Below, piece by piece: positions 1-8,601 of a stretch of DNA of 34,124 bases (its first letter is position 1; each line of letters opens with the position of its first letter). The translations under genes and the position numbers were made by a program. Under the pieces are notes generated by a model that was not told where the DNA came from, ran no database searches, and saw nothing but the letters and a program-made list of their open reading frames with translations. This DNA comes from Tidjanibacter sp. (GTDB taxonomy: Bacteria > Bacteroidota > Bacteroidia > Bacteroidales > Rikenellaceae): the NCBI GenBank assembly GCA_017396085.1, contig JAFQNC010000008.1, positions 1-34,124 of the forward strand. The letters are read 5' to 3'.

Positions 1-1
1 C

Positions 2-2080
2 ATCATCAATGATAAGGTATCTTTGCACCGCAAGCATAAGACCGACCTTATCTACACATTCTCGCAATACAGAGATGGCAGGGAGATGTTGGAGCACCTT
101 CGAGAGATGCTTTCGGCTCACGGTTACGAACTCAAAGAAAGGCCTACGGCGGAGGTGTATAAACGCCTTGTTGATACCGAAGAAAACAAATACATCACTC
201 GCCTCACACAGTTGATATGCACCTTTATCGGCAACTTCAAAACACAAGGCTTTAAGGGTGGAAAGTTTGCCGATTTCAGAAGCAATACAAAGAATGTCCG
301 CACCAAACTATTCCTCGACATCTGCGAGGTTTGTTACTTGGAGTATCAGCAAGCACTCAAAGAGCAACATTGCATCGACTTTGAGGATATGATTAACGAG
401 TCGGCAGAGTTAATCCGCAAAAAGCAGATTGAGAAAGATCAACTCGATTACAAATACATCATCGTTGATGAGTATCAGGACATCTCTCGACAGAGATACA
501 ACCTTATCAAAGAGTTGTCGCAGTTGTGCGATGCGAAAATTATGGCTGTTGGTGACGACTGGCAGTCTATCTATGCATTCAGTGGGTCTATTCTCCCTCT
601 ATTTACAAAATTCTGTGAGGAGGTGGGCTATGGTCAAGAGTTGAAGATTACCCGCACATATCGCAATGCCCAAGAGATAATCGACATTGCAGGAACATTC
701 GTGCAAAAGAACTTCCAACAGATTAAGAAGGAGTTGATTTCGCCCAAGCGCATAGACAACCCCGTAATTATCTCGACTTATGGCGACGAAAAGGGGCAAA
801 AGGAGAATCCGCACAAGGGCGGTCTGTTCTATAATCTCGGCGTGGCTATTGAGAATGCCATAGGCGAGATTTTAGAGTATAGTGCAGTAGAGAGCAAAAC
901 AAAGGTGCCATCAATTCTACTGATTGGTCGCTATGGTTTTGATGCTCGCAATATGTGTAAGGCGGAACAATTCAACTACAAAGAGGAGAACGGCAGGGTT
1001 TACTCGGTTAAGTACGGCAACAAGGTCAAACTAAATTTTATGACCGCTCATAGTTCAAAGGGTTTGACCGCCGAGAATGTGATTATCATCAACGCAAAGG
1101 ATGAAACCTATGGATTCCCGTCAAAGGTCGATGACGACCCAGTTTTGAATTTGGTCGTATCGTTTGACACATCGTACAACTATGCCGAGGAGCGTCGCTT
1201 ATTCTATGTGGCATTAACTCGCACAAAGAATCGAGTATTTATTGTTACGCCCGATATGCGCCCATCGGAGTTTATCAAAGAGTTGTTGAGTGAGCCTCAT
1301 AACTATCCGAATGTAACCCTGCACGGAGAGTTGAAAGTAGATCTCAAAGCCCCTAAAAAGGTGAAAGATTGTTGCCCGATATGTGGCTATCCTCTGCAAT
1401 TCAAGTGGAATAAGAACTATGGTTTGAAGTTGTGGATTTGCACCAACGACCAAGAAATATGCGGATTTATGACCAATGACAAGCGAGGCGGTGAGTTGTC
1501 TATCCATAAATGCGATTGGTGTCAAGATGGTTATTTGGTAGTCAAGAAGGGTTCTGATGGTTATTTCTTGGGTTGTACGAACTATAAACCCGATAGAACA
1601 GGGTGCGGTCGTATGTTGAGCGCAGGGCAGTATGAGTTTTGGCTGAACAACTCGTTTGGTATTGAGGACTCATCAGAACATAAACCATCGTATTTTGCTC
1701 CTAAAAACAAGAGTGCAGCACCAAAAATGCAGAAAAGCAAGACGGCAAATGGGCGCAATGGTGGTGCAACTATCAATACGACCGCCTACAAAGAGGTGAT
1801 TATTGAGAATGAGGTATTTAGAATTGTGGTAGATTCCGAGGGCAACACGCTGACCGATATGGGATTGCTCGGTTTGTTGCGTGCAATGCGAACCCGTGTG
1901 GCAATGGAGAAGGAGTTGCCGTCGTACTACCTTCTGCATAACAATATCCTTGTACTTATCGCAACGGACAAGCCGACCACACGCGAGGAACTAATGAGTA
2001 TCAGCGGTTTTGGAATTCGCAAATGGGAGGTTTGGGGCAAAGAGATTCTTAATACAATAACGAAACATCTAACATTTTAA
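2..2080 (+). CDS. UvrD/Rep-type superfamily 1 DNA helicase with zinc fingers and HRDC domain (5'-truncated)
   Basis: ATP-dependent 3'-5' DNA helicase of the UvrD/Rep/HelD group; the 5' part lies outside the window. The frame is open from base 2, so the Walker A (motif I) region is not visible. Numbering from the first in-frame TTG at 23, I see motif II (VDEYQD, about residue 150), motif III (GDDWQSIYAFSGS), motif IV (RTYRNAQEI), motif V (TAHSSKGLTAENV) and motif VI (RRLFYVALTRTK). After these come a cysteine cluster (CPIC...C, about 450-480), a second one resembling a topoisomerase C4 zinc finger (CDWC...C...CG, about 497-532), and a C-terminal HRDC domain (about 590-683, TTREELMSISGFGIRKWE). 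The arrangement recalls helicase IV (HelD)-like proteins found across Bacteroidota. Base composition is lower in GC than the next gene: hand count 40% on line 901-960 against 57% on line 2581-2640. This suggests a different origin. Role in repair or recombination is inferred from family. Confidence 0.88.
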   Translation: MINDKVSLHRKHKTDLIYTFSQYRDGREMLEHLREMLSAHGYELKERPTAEVYKRLVDTEENKYITRLTQLICTFIGNFKTQGFKGGKFADFRSNTKNVRTKLFLDICEVCYLEYQQALKEQHCIDFEDMINESAELIRKKQIEKDQLDYKYIIVDEYQDISRQRYNLIKELSQLCDAKIMAVGDDWQSIYAFSGSILPLFTKFCEEVGYGQELKITRTYRNAQEIIDIAGTFVQKNFQQIKKELISPKRIDNPVIISTYGDEKGQKENPHKGGLFYNLGVAIENAIGEILEYSAVESKTKVPSILLIGRYGFDARNMCKAEQFNYKEENGRVYSVKYGNKVKLNFMTAHSSKGLTAENVIIINAKDETYGFPSKVDDDPVLNLVVSFDTSYNYAEERRLFYVALTRTKNRVFIVTPDMRPSEFIKELLSEPHNYPNVTLHGELKVDLKAPKKVKDCCPICGYPLQFKWNKNYGLKLWICTNDQEICGFMTNDKRGGELSIHKCDWCQDGYLVVKKGSDGYFLGCTNYKPDRTGCGRMLSAGQYEFWLNNSFGIEDSSEHKPSYFAPKNKSAAPKMQKSKTANGRNGGATINTTAYKEVIIENEVFRIVVDSEGNTLTDMGLLGLLRAMRTRVAMEKELPSYYLLHNNILVLIATDKPTTREELMSISGFGIRKWEVWGKEILNTITKHLTF

Positions 2081-2120
2081 GATAAAATTCTAATTACTAA
2101 CATAAACAACAATAACAACT

Positions 2121-3125
2121 ATGAGAGTAGCAATTTATGGTGCCGGCTCGCTCGGCACAATTCTCGGAGCATACATCACAAAGGCAGGCGAGAAAATCGA
2201 CCTCATCAACCGCAACAAGGCACACGTTGAGGCTCTGCAAACCAAAGGAGCACAGGTGGTTGGCACAGTGCAGTTCACACAGCCCGTGGTGGTCTACACC
2301 CCTGCGGAGATGAGTGGGCAGTATGACATTATCTTCCTTATGACCAAGCAGCAGCACAATGCCGAGGTGGTAACAATGCTCAAAGACTTTCTCGCACCCG
2401 ATGGAGTGCTCGTAACTCTGCAAAACGGATTGCCCGAGGTGCAGATTGCCGAAATTTTGGGCGAGGAACACGTGCTCGGTTGCACCGTGGCGTGGGGAGC
2501 AACCCTACAAGGGCCCGGTGTGTGTGAACTCACCAGCAGCCCCGATGCGCTCTCGTTTTCGCTCGGAGCAATCTCCGCCAAGCCCAACAAGCACTTTGCG
2601 AAGGTCAAGGAGTTGCTGGAGCTGATGGGCACCGTGGATGTGGAGGATAACTTCCTCGGCACACGTTGGAGCAAGTTGCTCATCAACGCCTCCTTCTCGG
2701 GTATGAGTGCCGTGCTCGGTTGCACCTTTGGCGAGGCAGCCAAGCCCCGTGCATCACGCCGCATTGTGCAGGCACTCATCAAGGAGTGTATTGACGTGTG
2801 TAGCGTGGGCGGCATCCGCATTGAGCCTGTGCAGGGTAAGGACATCGTGAAGTTGCTCGACTACAAGAGTGGACTCAAGAAAGCCATTTCGTTCCTCATC
2901 ATCCCCATTGCCATCCGCAAGCACGCCAAACTGAAAGCAAGTATGCTTCAGGACATTGAGAAGGGTAAACTTACCGAGGTGGATGCAATCAACGGAGCCG
3001 TGTCGGACTATGGTCGCAAGGTGGGCTGCCCCACCCCGATGAACGACCGCGTTGTGGAGATTATCCACCGCATTGAGCGTGGCGAACTGACCCCCAGCGT
3101 GGAGAATTTACGCCTTTTTGAGTAG
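2121..3125 (+). CDS. panE: 2-dehydropantoate 2-reductase (ketopantoate reductase)
   Basis: Reduces 2-dehydropantoate to pantoate with NADPH in the cytoplasm, a step of pantothenate and CoA synthesis. The N-terminus has a Rossmann nucleotide-binding motif (YGAGSLGTILG, residues 6-16). The ApbA/PanE C-terminal domain follows, with the conserved helix stretch KLLINASFSGMSAVLG near residue 190 that carries active-site Lys/Asn positions in the family. At 334 aa it is somewhat longer than the roughly 300 aa E. coli enzyme. The ATG start at 2121 is preceded by an A-rich leader without an obvious Shine-Dalgarno site, normal for Bacteroidota. It stands alone, 40 bp after the helicase and convergent with tatC. 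Family membership is clear, but ketopantoate reductase paralogues sometimes act on other 2-keto acids, so the exact substrate is less certain. Confidence 0.87.
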   Translation: MRVAIYGAGSLGTILGAYITKAGEKIDLINRNKAHVEALQTKGAQVVGTVQFTQPVVVYTPAEMSGQYDIIFLMTKQQHNAEVVTMLKDFLAPDGVLVTLQNGLPEVQIAEILGEEHVLGCTVAWGATLQGPGVCELTSSPDALSFSLGAISAKPNKHFAKVKELLELMGTVDVEDNFLGTRWSKLLINASFSGMSAVLGCTFGEAAKPRASRRIVQALIKECIDVCSVGGIRIEPVQGKDIVKLLDYKSGLKKAISFLIIPIAIRKHAKLKASMLQDIEKGKLTEVDAINGAVSDYGRKVGCPTPMNDRVVEIIHRIERGELTPSVENLRLFE

Positions 3126-3212
3126 AGCTCAATAGGGCCCAAAGGCACACTCCATCGTGCAGAAGCGGTCCTCACACGCCCCTACAAGCTATGACATCAC
3201 ACTATGATTGGA

Positions 3213-3986
3213 TTAGTTTGTGGGGGCTTTCTTGTGCCTTTCAACGCCCTTCACAAGGCAAAGGCCAAGTTCATAGAGGCCCCACATTGGCAACGAAACG
3301 AGCGAGAGGGTGAATGGGTCGCCCGTTGGGGTAATCACCGCTGCAGCAATCAGAATAACCACAATGGCGTGTTTGCGATAGTCGGTCATCGTGGCCGAAG
3401 AGAGCACGCCGATGCGGGCAAAGAGCAGGCAGAGCATCGGAATCTCAAAGACCACACCCATCATCATCGTCATCGACAACATCGTGGAGATGTATGACGA
3501 GAGGTTAATCATATTGTCCACCGAGGTGCTCACTTGGTAGGTACCCAAGAAACGGAACGTGAAGGGGAAAATCACAAAATAGCTCAACAAGCACCCCAGC
3601 AGGAACATAAAATAGCCACTCACCACAAAGCGTGAGGCGTGGCGTTTTTCGTGCTCATAGAGTGCCGGAGCAACAAAACTAAAAAGGGTGTAGATAATGT
3701 AGGGCAACGCACCGAGCACACCCACCCACAGCGACACCTTCATATGCGTGAGAAATTGCGATGCAAGGCCGGTGTTTATCAGACTGACCGAAAACTCGCT
3801 GTCGGCCGAAAGCAGTCCCAGTGTCTGCATAGCCCGATAGGTTACAAAGTCGCTGTTCTGCGGTGCGAGTATGACCCCAAAGATTGGTTCTTTCAGGCAG
3901 AAGGCCACCAACGTAAAGAGAAGTGCGACCACAACAATACGGACGAGATACTTTTTCAGCTCGTCAAGGTGGTCCCAAAAGGTCAT
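3213..3986 (-). CDS. tatC: Sec-independent protein translocase TatC
   Basis: Core polytopic inner-membrane subunit of the twin-arginine translocase, which recognises RR signal peptides of folded proteins. The 257 aa length fits TatC. The N-terminus MTFWDHLDELKKYLVRI is the family signature: a conserved HLxELR/K-type cytoplasmic segment before the first helix. The rest shows about six hydrophobic segments, including VGVLGALPYIIYTLFSFVAP and FTFRFLGTYQVSTSVDNMI, which resemble conserved TatC loops. Its start lies 22 bp downstream of the tatA stop on the same strand, giving a compact tatA-tatC pair. No tatB is visible, consistent with a minimal TatAC system. Confidence 0.93.
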   Translation of the reverse strand: MTFWDHLDELKKYLVRIVVVALLFTLVAFCLKEPIFGVILAPQNSDFVTYRAMQTLGLLSADSEFSVSLINTGLASQFLTHMKVSLWVGVLGALPYIIYTLFSFVAPALYEHEKRHASRFVVSGYFMFLLGCLLSYFVIFPFTFRFLGTYQVSTSVDNMINLSSYISTMLSMTMMMGVVFEIPMLCLLFARIGVLSSATMTDYRKHAIVVILIAAAVITPTGDPFTLSLVSLPMWGLYELGLCLVKGVERHKKAPTN

Positions 3987-4008
3987 ATTTCCGTCTTGTG
4001 CCGTCTTA

Positions 4009-4212
4009 CTATTCCTCCTCTTTTTTATTATTCACAGGCTTCTCAACCTCCGTTTTCACATCGTTGAGGCCCTCTTTGAACGAGCGCACACCGCTACCGA
4101 TGCCACGCATAAGTTCGGGAATTTTCTTACCGCCAAAAAGCAACAAAACAACAAGTGCGATGATGACAATCTCCTGCCAACCAATACCGCCCAAGAAAAG
4201 AAGTGTATTCAT
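4009..4212 (-). CDS. tatA: Twin-arginine translocase subunit TatA/TatE
   Basis: Small pore-forming Tat subunit, 67 aa from the chosen ATG at 4212. An upstream in-frame extension to 4284 would add 24 residues unlike any TatA N-terminus, so it is rejected. Order of elements: a short extracytoplasmic N-terminus with the GWQE motif, one hydrophobic helix ([12 protein letters not shown]), the [16 protein letters not shown] hinge and amphipathic helix with the FG and P residues typical of TatA, then a charged tail ending NNKKEEE. The AT-rich 92 bp gap to fabZ upstream leaves room for its own promoter, although a longer fabK-fabZ-tatA-tatC transcript is possible. Confidence 0.92.
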   Translation of the reverse strand: MNTLLFLGGIGWQEIVIIALVVLLLFGGKKIPELMRGIGSGVRSFKEGLNDVKTEVEKPVNNKKEEE

Positions 4213-4304
4213 ATAGATTGTGTTGATTTTATATATTTTCGTACAAAAAAATTTCGGTCTACAAATATAGACCGAAATAATCAAATATCAAAATTTAGGC
4301 TCCC

Positions 4305-4721
4305 CTACTTTGCAATCAGCGCAAACGACAGGTCGCCCTTGCTGCAAAGTTTACCGTCAACAGTCAGTTCGGCTTGGCAACACACCAGCGGGCCACGCCT
4401 GTTAATCAGTCGGGCCTTAACCTCACACAAATCACCCGGACGCACAATGTGTTTGAACTTCACGTTGTTCATTCCGGAGTAGAGGGTTTGTTTGCCAATG
4501 AGGTCGTCTTTGACGAGCAGAGCACAGCATTGCGCCATAATCTCACACAATATCACCCCCGGCACGATGGGGTCGCCCGGGAAGTGTCCTTGGCAAAAGA
4601 ACTCATCCTCACGGATACGGTAGGTGGCACGGCACACGCCATCGGCCCCAACCTCTGCCTCATCCACCAACAGCATCGGCTCACGATGCGGAATGTAGGT
4701 TTTCAACTCCTCCCTATTCAT
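4305..4721 (-). CDS. fabZ: 3-hydroxyacyl-[acyl-carrier-protein] dehydratase (FabZ-like hotdog protein)
   Basis: Predicted to dehydrate 3-hydroxyacyl-ACP to trans-2-enoyl-ACP in fatty-acid elongation. It is a 138 aa single hotdog domain. The family motif GHFPGDPIVPGVILCE holds the expected catalytic pair His46 and Glu60, with the same 14-residue spacing as the His/Glu pair of E. coli FabZ. IPHREPMLLVDE near residue 10 is also typical. The ATG overlaps the fabK stop by 8 nt (ATGAATAG, 4714-4721), which suggests translational coupling with the enzyme of the next step. In Bacteroidota a FabZ domain is commonly fused to LpxC, so a free-standing copy beside fabK may be a second dehydratase; a more specialised 3-hydroxyacyl dehydratase cannot be excluded. 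Confidence 0.85.
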   Translation of the reverse strand: MNREELKTYIPHREPMLLVDEAEVGADGVCRATYRIREDEFFCQGHFPGDPIVPGVILCEIMAQCCALLVKDDLIGKQTLYSGMNNVKFKHIVRPGDLCEVKARLINRRGPLVCCQAELTVDGKLCSKGDLSFALIAK

Positions 4722-5667
4722 AATTCATTCGTTCTTTCAACATATTCTCAATCACACGCTCTGCGCCCAGAATGAGGTCCTCCACAATCTCCTTGGCCGA
4801 CTCGGCCTTTTTGACCATTCCGGCACACTCACCGGCCATATAGCTACCATTGTCGTCGCCCTCCTGCACCGCCTTGCGCAGTGCTCCGGTGCCAAATGCC
4901 ATAATATCTTCGGGAGAGGTTGTGGGGTCGCTCTCCATCTTTGCCAACGACTTGGAGAATGGGGTTTTCAGCGAGCGCACAGGGTGCCCGAGGCTCTTGC
5001 CGGTTACGGTTGTGGATATGTCCGTGGCACGCAAAATCTTATCCTTGTAGGCCTGATGCACATTGCACTCCTCGGCCACAAGGAAGCGTGTCCCCACCTG
5101 CACTGCATCAGCTCCGAGCATAAAGGCTGCCGCCACACCACGGCCATCGCAAATACCTCCTGCTGCCACAACCGGAATGTCGAGTGCATCCACCACCTGA
5201 GGAACGAGTGGCATTGTGTGCAACTCGCCCACGTGGCCACCCGATTCGCCACCTTCGGCCACAACTGCATCGGCACCAATCTGTTGCATTTTCAGTGCAA
5301 GGGCCACCGAGGCCACCACGGGGATAACCTTGATGCCTGCCTCTTTCCACAAGGGCATATACTTTGCGGGCGAGCCTGCACCGGTGGTCAGAATCTTCAC
5401 ACCCTCTTCCACCACCATCTCGGCAATCTCAGCCACATTGGGGGCCTGCAACATAATGTTCACTCCGAAGGGTTTGTCGGTCATCTCCCTGCACTTTCTA
5501 ATCTCGCTACGCACAGCCTCGGTGCCTGCATTGATGGCCGAAATGAGTCCCAAGCCGCCTGCATTGGACACCGCCGCTGCGAGCGAAGCATCGGCCACCC
5601 AAGCCATACCGCCCTGAAAGACGGGGTAGGCAATGCCGAGCATATCACAAATCTTGCTTTTAATCAT
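4714..5667 (-). CDS. fabK: Enoyl-ACP reductase II (FabK-type flavoprotein)
   Basis: FMN-dependent TIM-barrel enzyme expected to reduce enoyl-ACP, the last step of each fatty-acid elongation cycle. It is 317 aa from ATG 5667. That start is preceded by AAAAAAGGAAAACT and gives the usual N-terminus (MIKSKICDMLGIAYPVFQGGM, with the FQGGM motif at the FMN site). An extension to 5748 would add 27 unrelated residues across a promoter. Further signatures are VSNAGGLGLIS, GVNIMLQAPN, the EGGESGGHVG loop with the catalytic histidine of FabK, AAGGICDGRG and GADAVQVGTRFL. The sequence family also includes nitronate monooxygenases; the overlap with fabZ argues for FabK. No FabI gene is seen in the window. 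Confidence 0.88.
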   Translation of the reverse strand: MIKSKICDMLGIAYPVFQGGMAWVADASLAAAVSNAGGLGLISAINAGTEAVRSEIRKCREMTDKPFGVNIMLQAPNVAEIAEMVVEEGVKILTTGAGSPAKYMPLWKEAGIKVIPVVASVALALKMQQIGADAVVAEGGESGGHVGELHTMPLVPQVVDALDIPVVAAGGICDGRGVAAAFMLGADAVQVGTRFLVAEECNVHQAYKDKILRATDISTTVTGKSLGHPVRSLKTPFSKSLAKMESDPTTSPEDIMAFGTGALRKAVQEGDDNGSYMAGECAGMVKKAESAKEIVEDLILGAERVIENMLKERMNYE

Positions 5668-5699
5668 AGTTTTCCTTTTTTGCTGCAATAACCGCACAA

Positions 5700-5730
5700 C
5701 AAATGTACAAAATCTGCACAAACAAAACAA
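5700..5730 (-). promoter_or_regulatory. Putative Bacteroidota-type promoter of fabK
   Basis: Read on the minus strand, TACATTTG (5707-5700) matches the -7 consensus TAnnTTTG exactly. A TTG (5730-5728) lies 20 nt upstream as the -33 element. The -7 box sits 32 nt before the fabK ATG, a normal leader length. Confidence 0.55.
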
Positions 5731-5834
5731 CACCTCCGCCATTACCATCCTCTCTCATTGCACGATTTTGGAACAATAGTTGAACTGGGTAGGAGCGAAA
5801 AGAATATCAAACAAAACCACAACTTTTGCCGATT

Positions 5835-6896
5835 ATGAAACGAACAATTTTCACCCTCATTGCGAGCATTGCATCGCTCACACTACTGATGGGCCAGAGT
5901 TCGCCCGCCATCACCTACACCACCGAAGCCCTTTGGAACACCACCACAGGCCACGCCAACTGGATTAACATCCTCAATGCCTACCACGAAATCGGCCTCT
6001 GGGAACACGGCACCCTCGACATTGACCTGCTGGCCGTCAATAACCTCCGAGATTCGCAAGGCAAGGGTGGCACGGCCGACAATCTGCACATCTTCTCCGC
6101 CATTGAAGACGAAAGTGTTGCTCTCTCGCTCTTTGAGTTTGGCATCACCCACCACTTCCCTGCATCCATACTCTCCATTGGTGTGCGCAACGTGAACAAA
6201 GACTATTTCACCTCGCCGTGGAACTCCATATTCACCTCCTCCGTGGGCGGGCTCTATCCCTCGTTGTCCGACAATTTCCCCATCTCCGACTCCCCAATGT
6301 CGGCGATGTGTTTGCACTCGGAACTCACTCTTTTCAAGGGTTTTGTGTGGAAGTCATCGCTCTACAACGGAGTGGCCTCCAATCGTTGGGATGAGGTGTT
6401 CAACATTCGCCCCAACCGAGATGGCATCTTCTCCATCACGGAGTTTTCCTACACGGGCCGAGAGGGCACCTACGTGGGTAACTACCACCTCGGAGCAGCC
6501 TTTGGCGACACACCCCTGCCCGAGGAGCAGCGCAGTAGCAAAAATCCCGAGAAGAAGCACAAGCGTGAGTCGATGTGGGCACTCGTGGAGCAACCCCTCT
6601 ACATTGCTCCCGATGGCGACCAACTCACCCTGCTACTCCACGGTGGTTGGGCTCCCAACAGCGAGTGTGAACTCTATGGTGCCGTGGGCGTCTTGTGGCG
6701 TGGGCTTCTCTCGGAGAGGGACTACATCGGCCTGCTCTACGACCGCAGCCTCTATCGCACGGGCTACGAAACGGAGATTGAACTCACCTACGCCTACCCC
6801 ACCTCATTCGGCATCATTCAGCCCGCCCTGCACCGTGTCTACACCCACACCACCAACCACACCATCGCTATGGCCAAAGTGATTTTTGATTTCTAA
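5835..6896 (+). CDS. OprB-like carbohydrate porin / outer-membrane beta-barrel protein
   Basis: Predicted outer-membrane protein of 353 aa. I chose ATG 5835 (MKRTIFTLIASIASLTLLMGQ, a signal peptide) over the in-frame TTG at 5826. The mature part alternates hydrophobic and polar residues in the manner of beta strands and ends in phenylalanine (KVIFDF), as outer-membrane barrels do. Several segments resemble the OprB carbohydrate-selective porin family: LDIDLLAVNNL near the N-terminus, ASILSIGVRNVNKDYFTSPW followed by an SIFTSSVGGLYPSL-like segment, WKSSLYNGVASNRW, and a C-terminal region describing a paired strand series. Assignment to OprB is by memory of the family pattern and is moderate; the barrel nature is more secure. 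It is monocistronic, facing the unknown membrane protein across a strong terminator. Confidence 0.6.
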   Translation: MKRTIFTLIASIASLTLLMGQSSPAITYTTEALWNTTTGHANWINILNAYHEIGLWEHGTLDIDLLAVNNLRDSQGKGGTADNLHIFSAIEDESVALSLFEFGITHHFPASILSIGVRNVNKDYFTSPWNSIFTSSVGGLYPSLSDNFPISDSPMSAMCLHSELTLFKGFVWKSSLYNGVASNRWDEVFNIRPNRDGIFSITEFSYTGREGTYVGNYHLGAAFGDTPLPEEQRSSKNPEKKHKRESMWALVEQPLYIAPDGDQLTLLLHGGWAPNSECELYGAVGVLWRGLLSERDYIGLLYDRSLYRTGYETEIELTYAYPTSFGIIQPALHRVYTHTTNHTIAMAKVIFDF

Positions 6897-6911
6897 CCAC
6901 CCCTCTCACAC

Positions 6912-6955
6912 AGACCAAGGGCTTCGCAATCGGTTGCGAAGCCCTTGGTCTATTT
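6912..6955 (+). terminator. Rho-independent terminator after the OprB-like gene
   Basis: A perfect 18 bp inverted repeat, AGACCAAGGGCTTCGCAA (6912-6929) and its complement (6934-6951), surrounds a TCGG loop. TATTTCT follows on the plus strand. It sits between two convergent genes. On the minus strand there is no clear U-tract, so its effect in that direction is less certain. Confidence 0.85.
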
Positions 6956-6977
6956 CTCCCCTCTCACTCTTATCCAC

Positions 6978-8438
6978 CTACATCTCTTCCACATCCAAAA
7001 TGCCATTGCGAGTCATCACAATGCGGAACCTCTTATAGGTAACACTTTTGCCCTCACAGAGTTGCATCACAAGATTAAGGTAGTAAATCTTCTGCACCCT
7101 GACGGTCTGCACGTTGCCCTCCGCATCCAGCGTGTTCACAGGCACCTCGGGGTTGTCCATCTTCTGCGTGAAGCGGTTGGTGTGGAAGCGCAAAATCTCG
7201 TTGATACCATTCACGTAGTACATCGAATCGCTATTGAGCGACTTGCTGTCCAGCACCACACGTTTGCGATAGAGCAAAATTTTCTCCTCAAAAATCCTAT
7301 TTTCGGCCTCCACCAGCGATGAACGACTACGCACATCCAGCACCTCTTTTGGTGTTTGTGGGTCGCTAATGAAGTCCACGCCCTCTTTGAGTTCGCCCAC
7401 CGCACGGTCGTGAATCTTAATCTGCGCCTTGTTGTCAAAAAACTTATTACCGAGTTTGTGAGCAAAATAGTAGCGCATCAGGTCCTTAATGCGGTCCTTA
7501 AGCATATAACTCACCACCAGCACAACAAATAGCGGCCCCGTAATGTTGCCATATTTGAGTTGGGCAAACCAAGCCACCGCTGTGGCAAAAATCATCGCCA
7601 AGCCCGCAGCAATACTATAGTAGACCTGCTCCACGGCAAATCCATCGCGTTTCTTATTGAGGCGAATATAGAGGTCGCTCTCCACAAACTTCTTGAGCAT
7701 ACCATAGCGGAAGACAAGTTGGCGGTTACCCTCGGCATCATCCTCACTCACAGCCCCATAGCCCATTGAGAGTTTGTACTCCTTCTCCTCCCTCATCAGT
7801 TCCACGAGTTGTGCCCTAACGTCTGCCAACTGGGGAGCCTCCATTCGGTCTATCTTCTTGAGTATGCGCAAGGTTTGCACATCAATAATGTGGCTCAAAA
7901 TCTCATCTCCAAAGAGGTAGTAGCCACGCAATTTGGCCTCCAAAGTGGGCACGTTCACAATCTGATAGATGTTGCGGTACTCCTGCACAATGCGCCTTGC
8001 TCCGGTGGCGAAATCCTCACTCAGGTAGGCTATTTCGCTCACGGTGGACATATTGTCGATGTGTATGGAGTGGTTGCGCAGGGCACTCTTGAAGATGGCC
8101 GCAAACATCTTAATTTGCGACTCATAGTTGTCCATCGTGGCCGCAGTGGTGTTGGCCACCACCTCCCGACAAGCCCCGCGCAGGGTGCGGAACGGCAGCG
8201 ACTCCGTGTCGGCCAACTCTCTGAGCAAGTAGACCGGAGTAATGATGCGCACATTGGACTTGATGTCCCTATAAAATTGTTTTTTGCCGTAGGTCTGAGG
8301 GTTAATATCCAAACTATTGGGCACAAAAATCCAAGAGTTCACAACAAACTCGTGGCGTGGAGCATCGTCCCCACCCACAAATCCGAACTTGAACTCTACG
8401 GAAAAATTGTCGTGCTTCTTTGCCTGTATGGTAATCAT
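6978..8438 (-). CDS. Conserved-looking membrane protein of unknown function, two central transmembrane helices
   Basis: I do not recognise this 486 aa protein. It has no signal peptide. Residues 1-265 are mainly soluble, with a beta-rich start (FSVEFKFGFVGG) and long charged helical stretches (LRILKKIDRMEAPQLADVRAQ). Two hydrophobic segments follow, about residues 272-292 and 300-314, separated by LKYGNIT. The C-terminal part, about 320-486, is again soluble and ends RIVMTRNGILDVEEM. This would place both large domains on the same side of the inner membrane, probably the cytoplasm. The start ATG at 8438 follows AGAAGTAGG. It is a single gene: its 3' end meets the terminator of the porin gene, and the 163 bp up to the anion permease hold no gene I can support. 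Confidence 0.75.
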   Translation of the reverse strand: MITIQAKKHDNFSVEFKFGFVGGDDAPRHEFVVNSWIFVPNSLDINPQTYGKKQFYRDIKSNVRIITPVYLLRELADTESLPFRTLRGACREVVANTTAATMDNYESQIKMFAAIFKSALRNHSIHIDNMSTVSEIAYLSEDFATGARRIVQEYRNIYQIVNVPTLEAKLRGYYLFGDEILSHIIDVQTLRILKKIDRMEAPQLADVRAQLVELMREEKEYKLSMGYGAVSEDDAEGNRQLVFRYGMLKKFVESDLYIRLNKKRDGFAVEQVYYSIAAGLAMIFATAVAWFAQLKYGNITGPLFVVLVVSYMLKDRIKDLMRYYFAHKLGNKFFDNKAQIKIHDRAVGELKEGVDFISDPQTPKEVLDVRSRSSLVEAENRIFEEKILLYRKRVVLDSKSLNSDSMYYVNGINEILRFHTNRFTQKMDNPEVPVNTLDAEGNVQTVRVQKIYYLNLVMQLCEGKSVTYKRFRIVMTRNGILDVEEM

Positions 8439-8601
8439 CCTACTTCTCTACCCTCTTTTATTTACCCACAAAAAACAATTGGGAAGCAACCCGGCGCCAT
8501 CGTATCCATTTTTTCGGCGTCTAATGAAAAACAACAAACGCCGGGCACCCCAATATGTTATTCTCTCAATGTTTTGTACCTATTCAAACGCTGCGTGCGG
8601 G

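Noticed and set aside
3204..3497. Plus-strand open frame over the 3' half of tatC
   Set aside because: It is antisense to a confidently recognised TatC. The product is His/Arg-rich low-complexity sequence.
4213..4284. Upstream extension of tatA
   Set aside because: The extra 24 residues are rich in Cys, Ile and Lys and unlike TatA; the ATG at 4212 gives the standard short N-terminus.
4714..5667. Nitronate monooxygenase as the identity of the FabK-like gene
   Set aside because: The families are related, but the 8-nt overlap with fabZ and the EGGESGGHVG loop favour FabK.
8515..8543. CGGCGT/ACGCCG inverted repeat between the unknown membrane protein and the permease
   Set aside because: The stem is only 6 bp with a 17 nt loop and no T-tract on the correct side, so it is weak as a terminator for the minus-strand permease.
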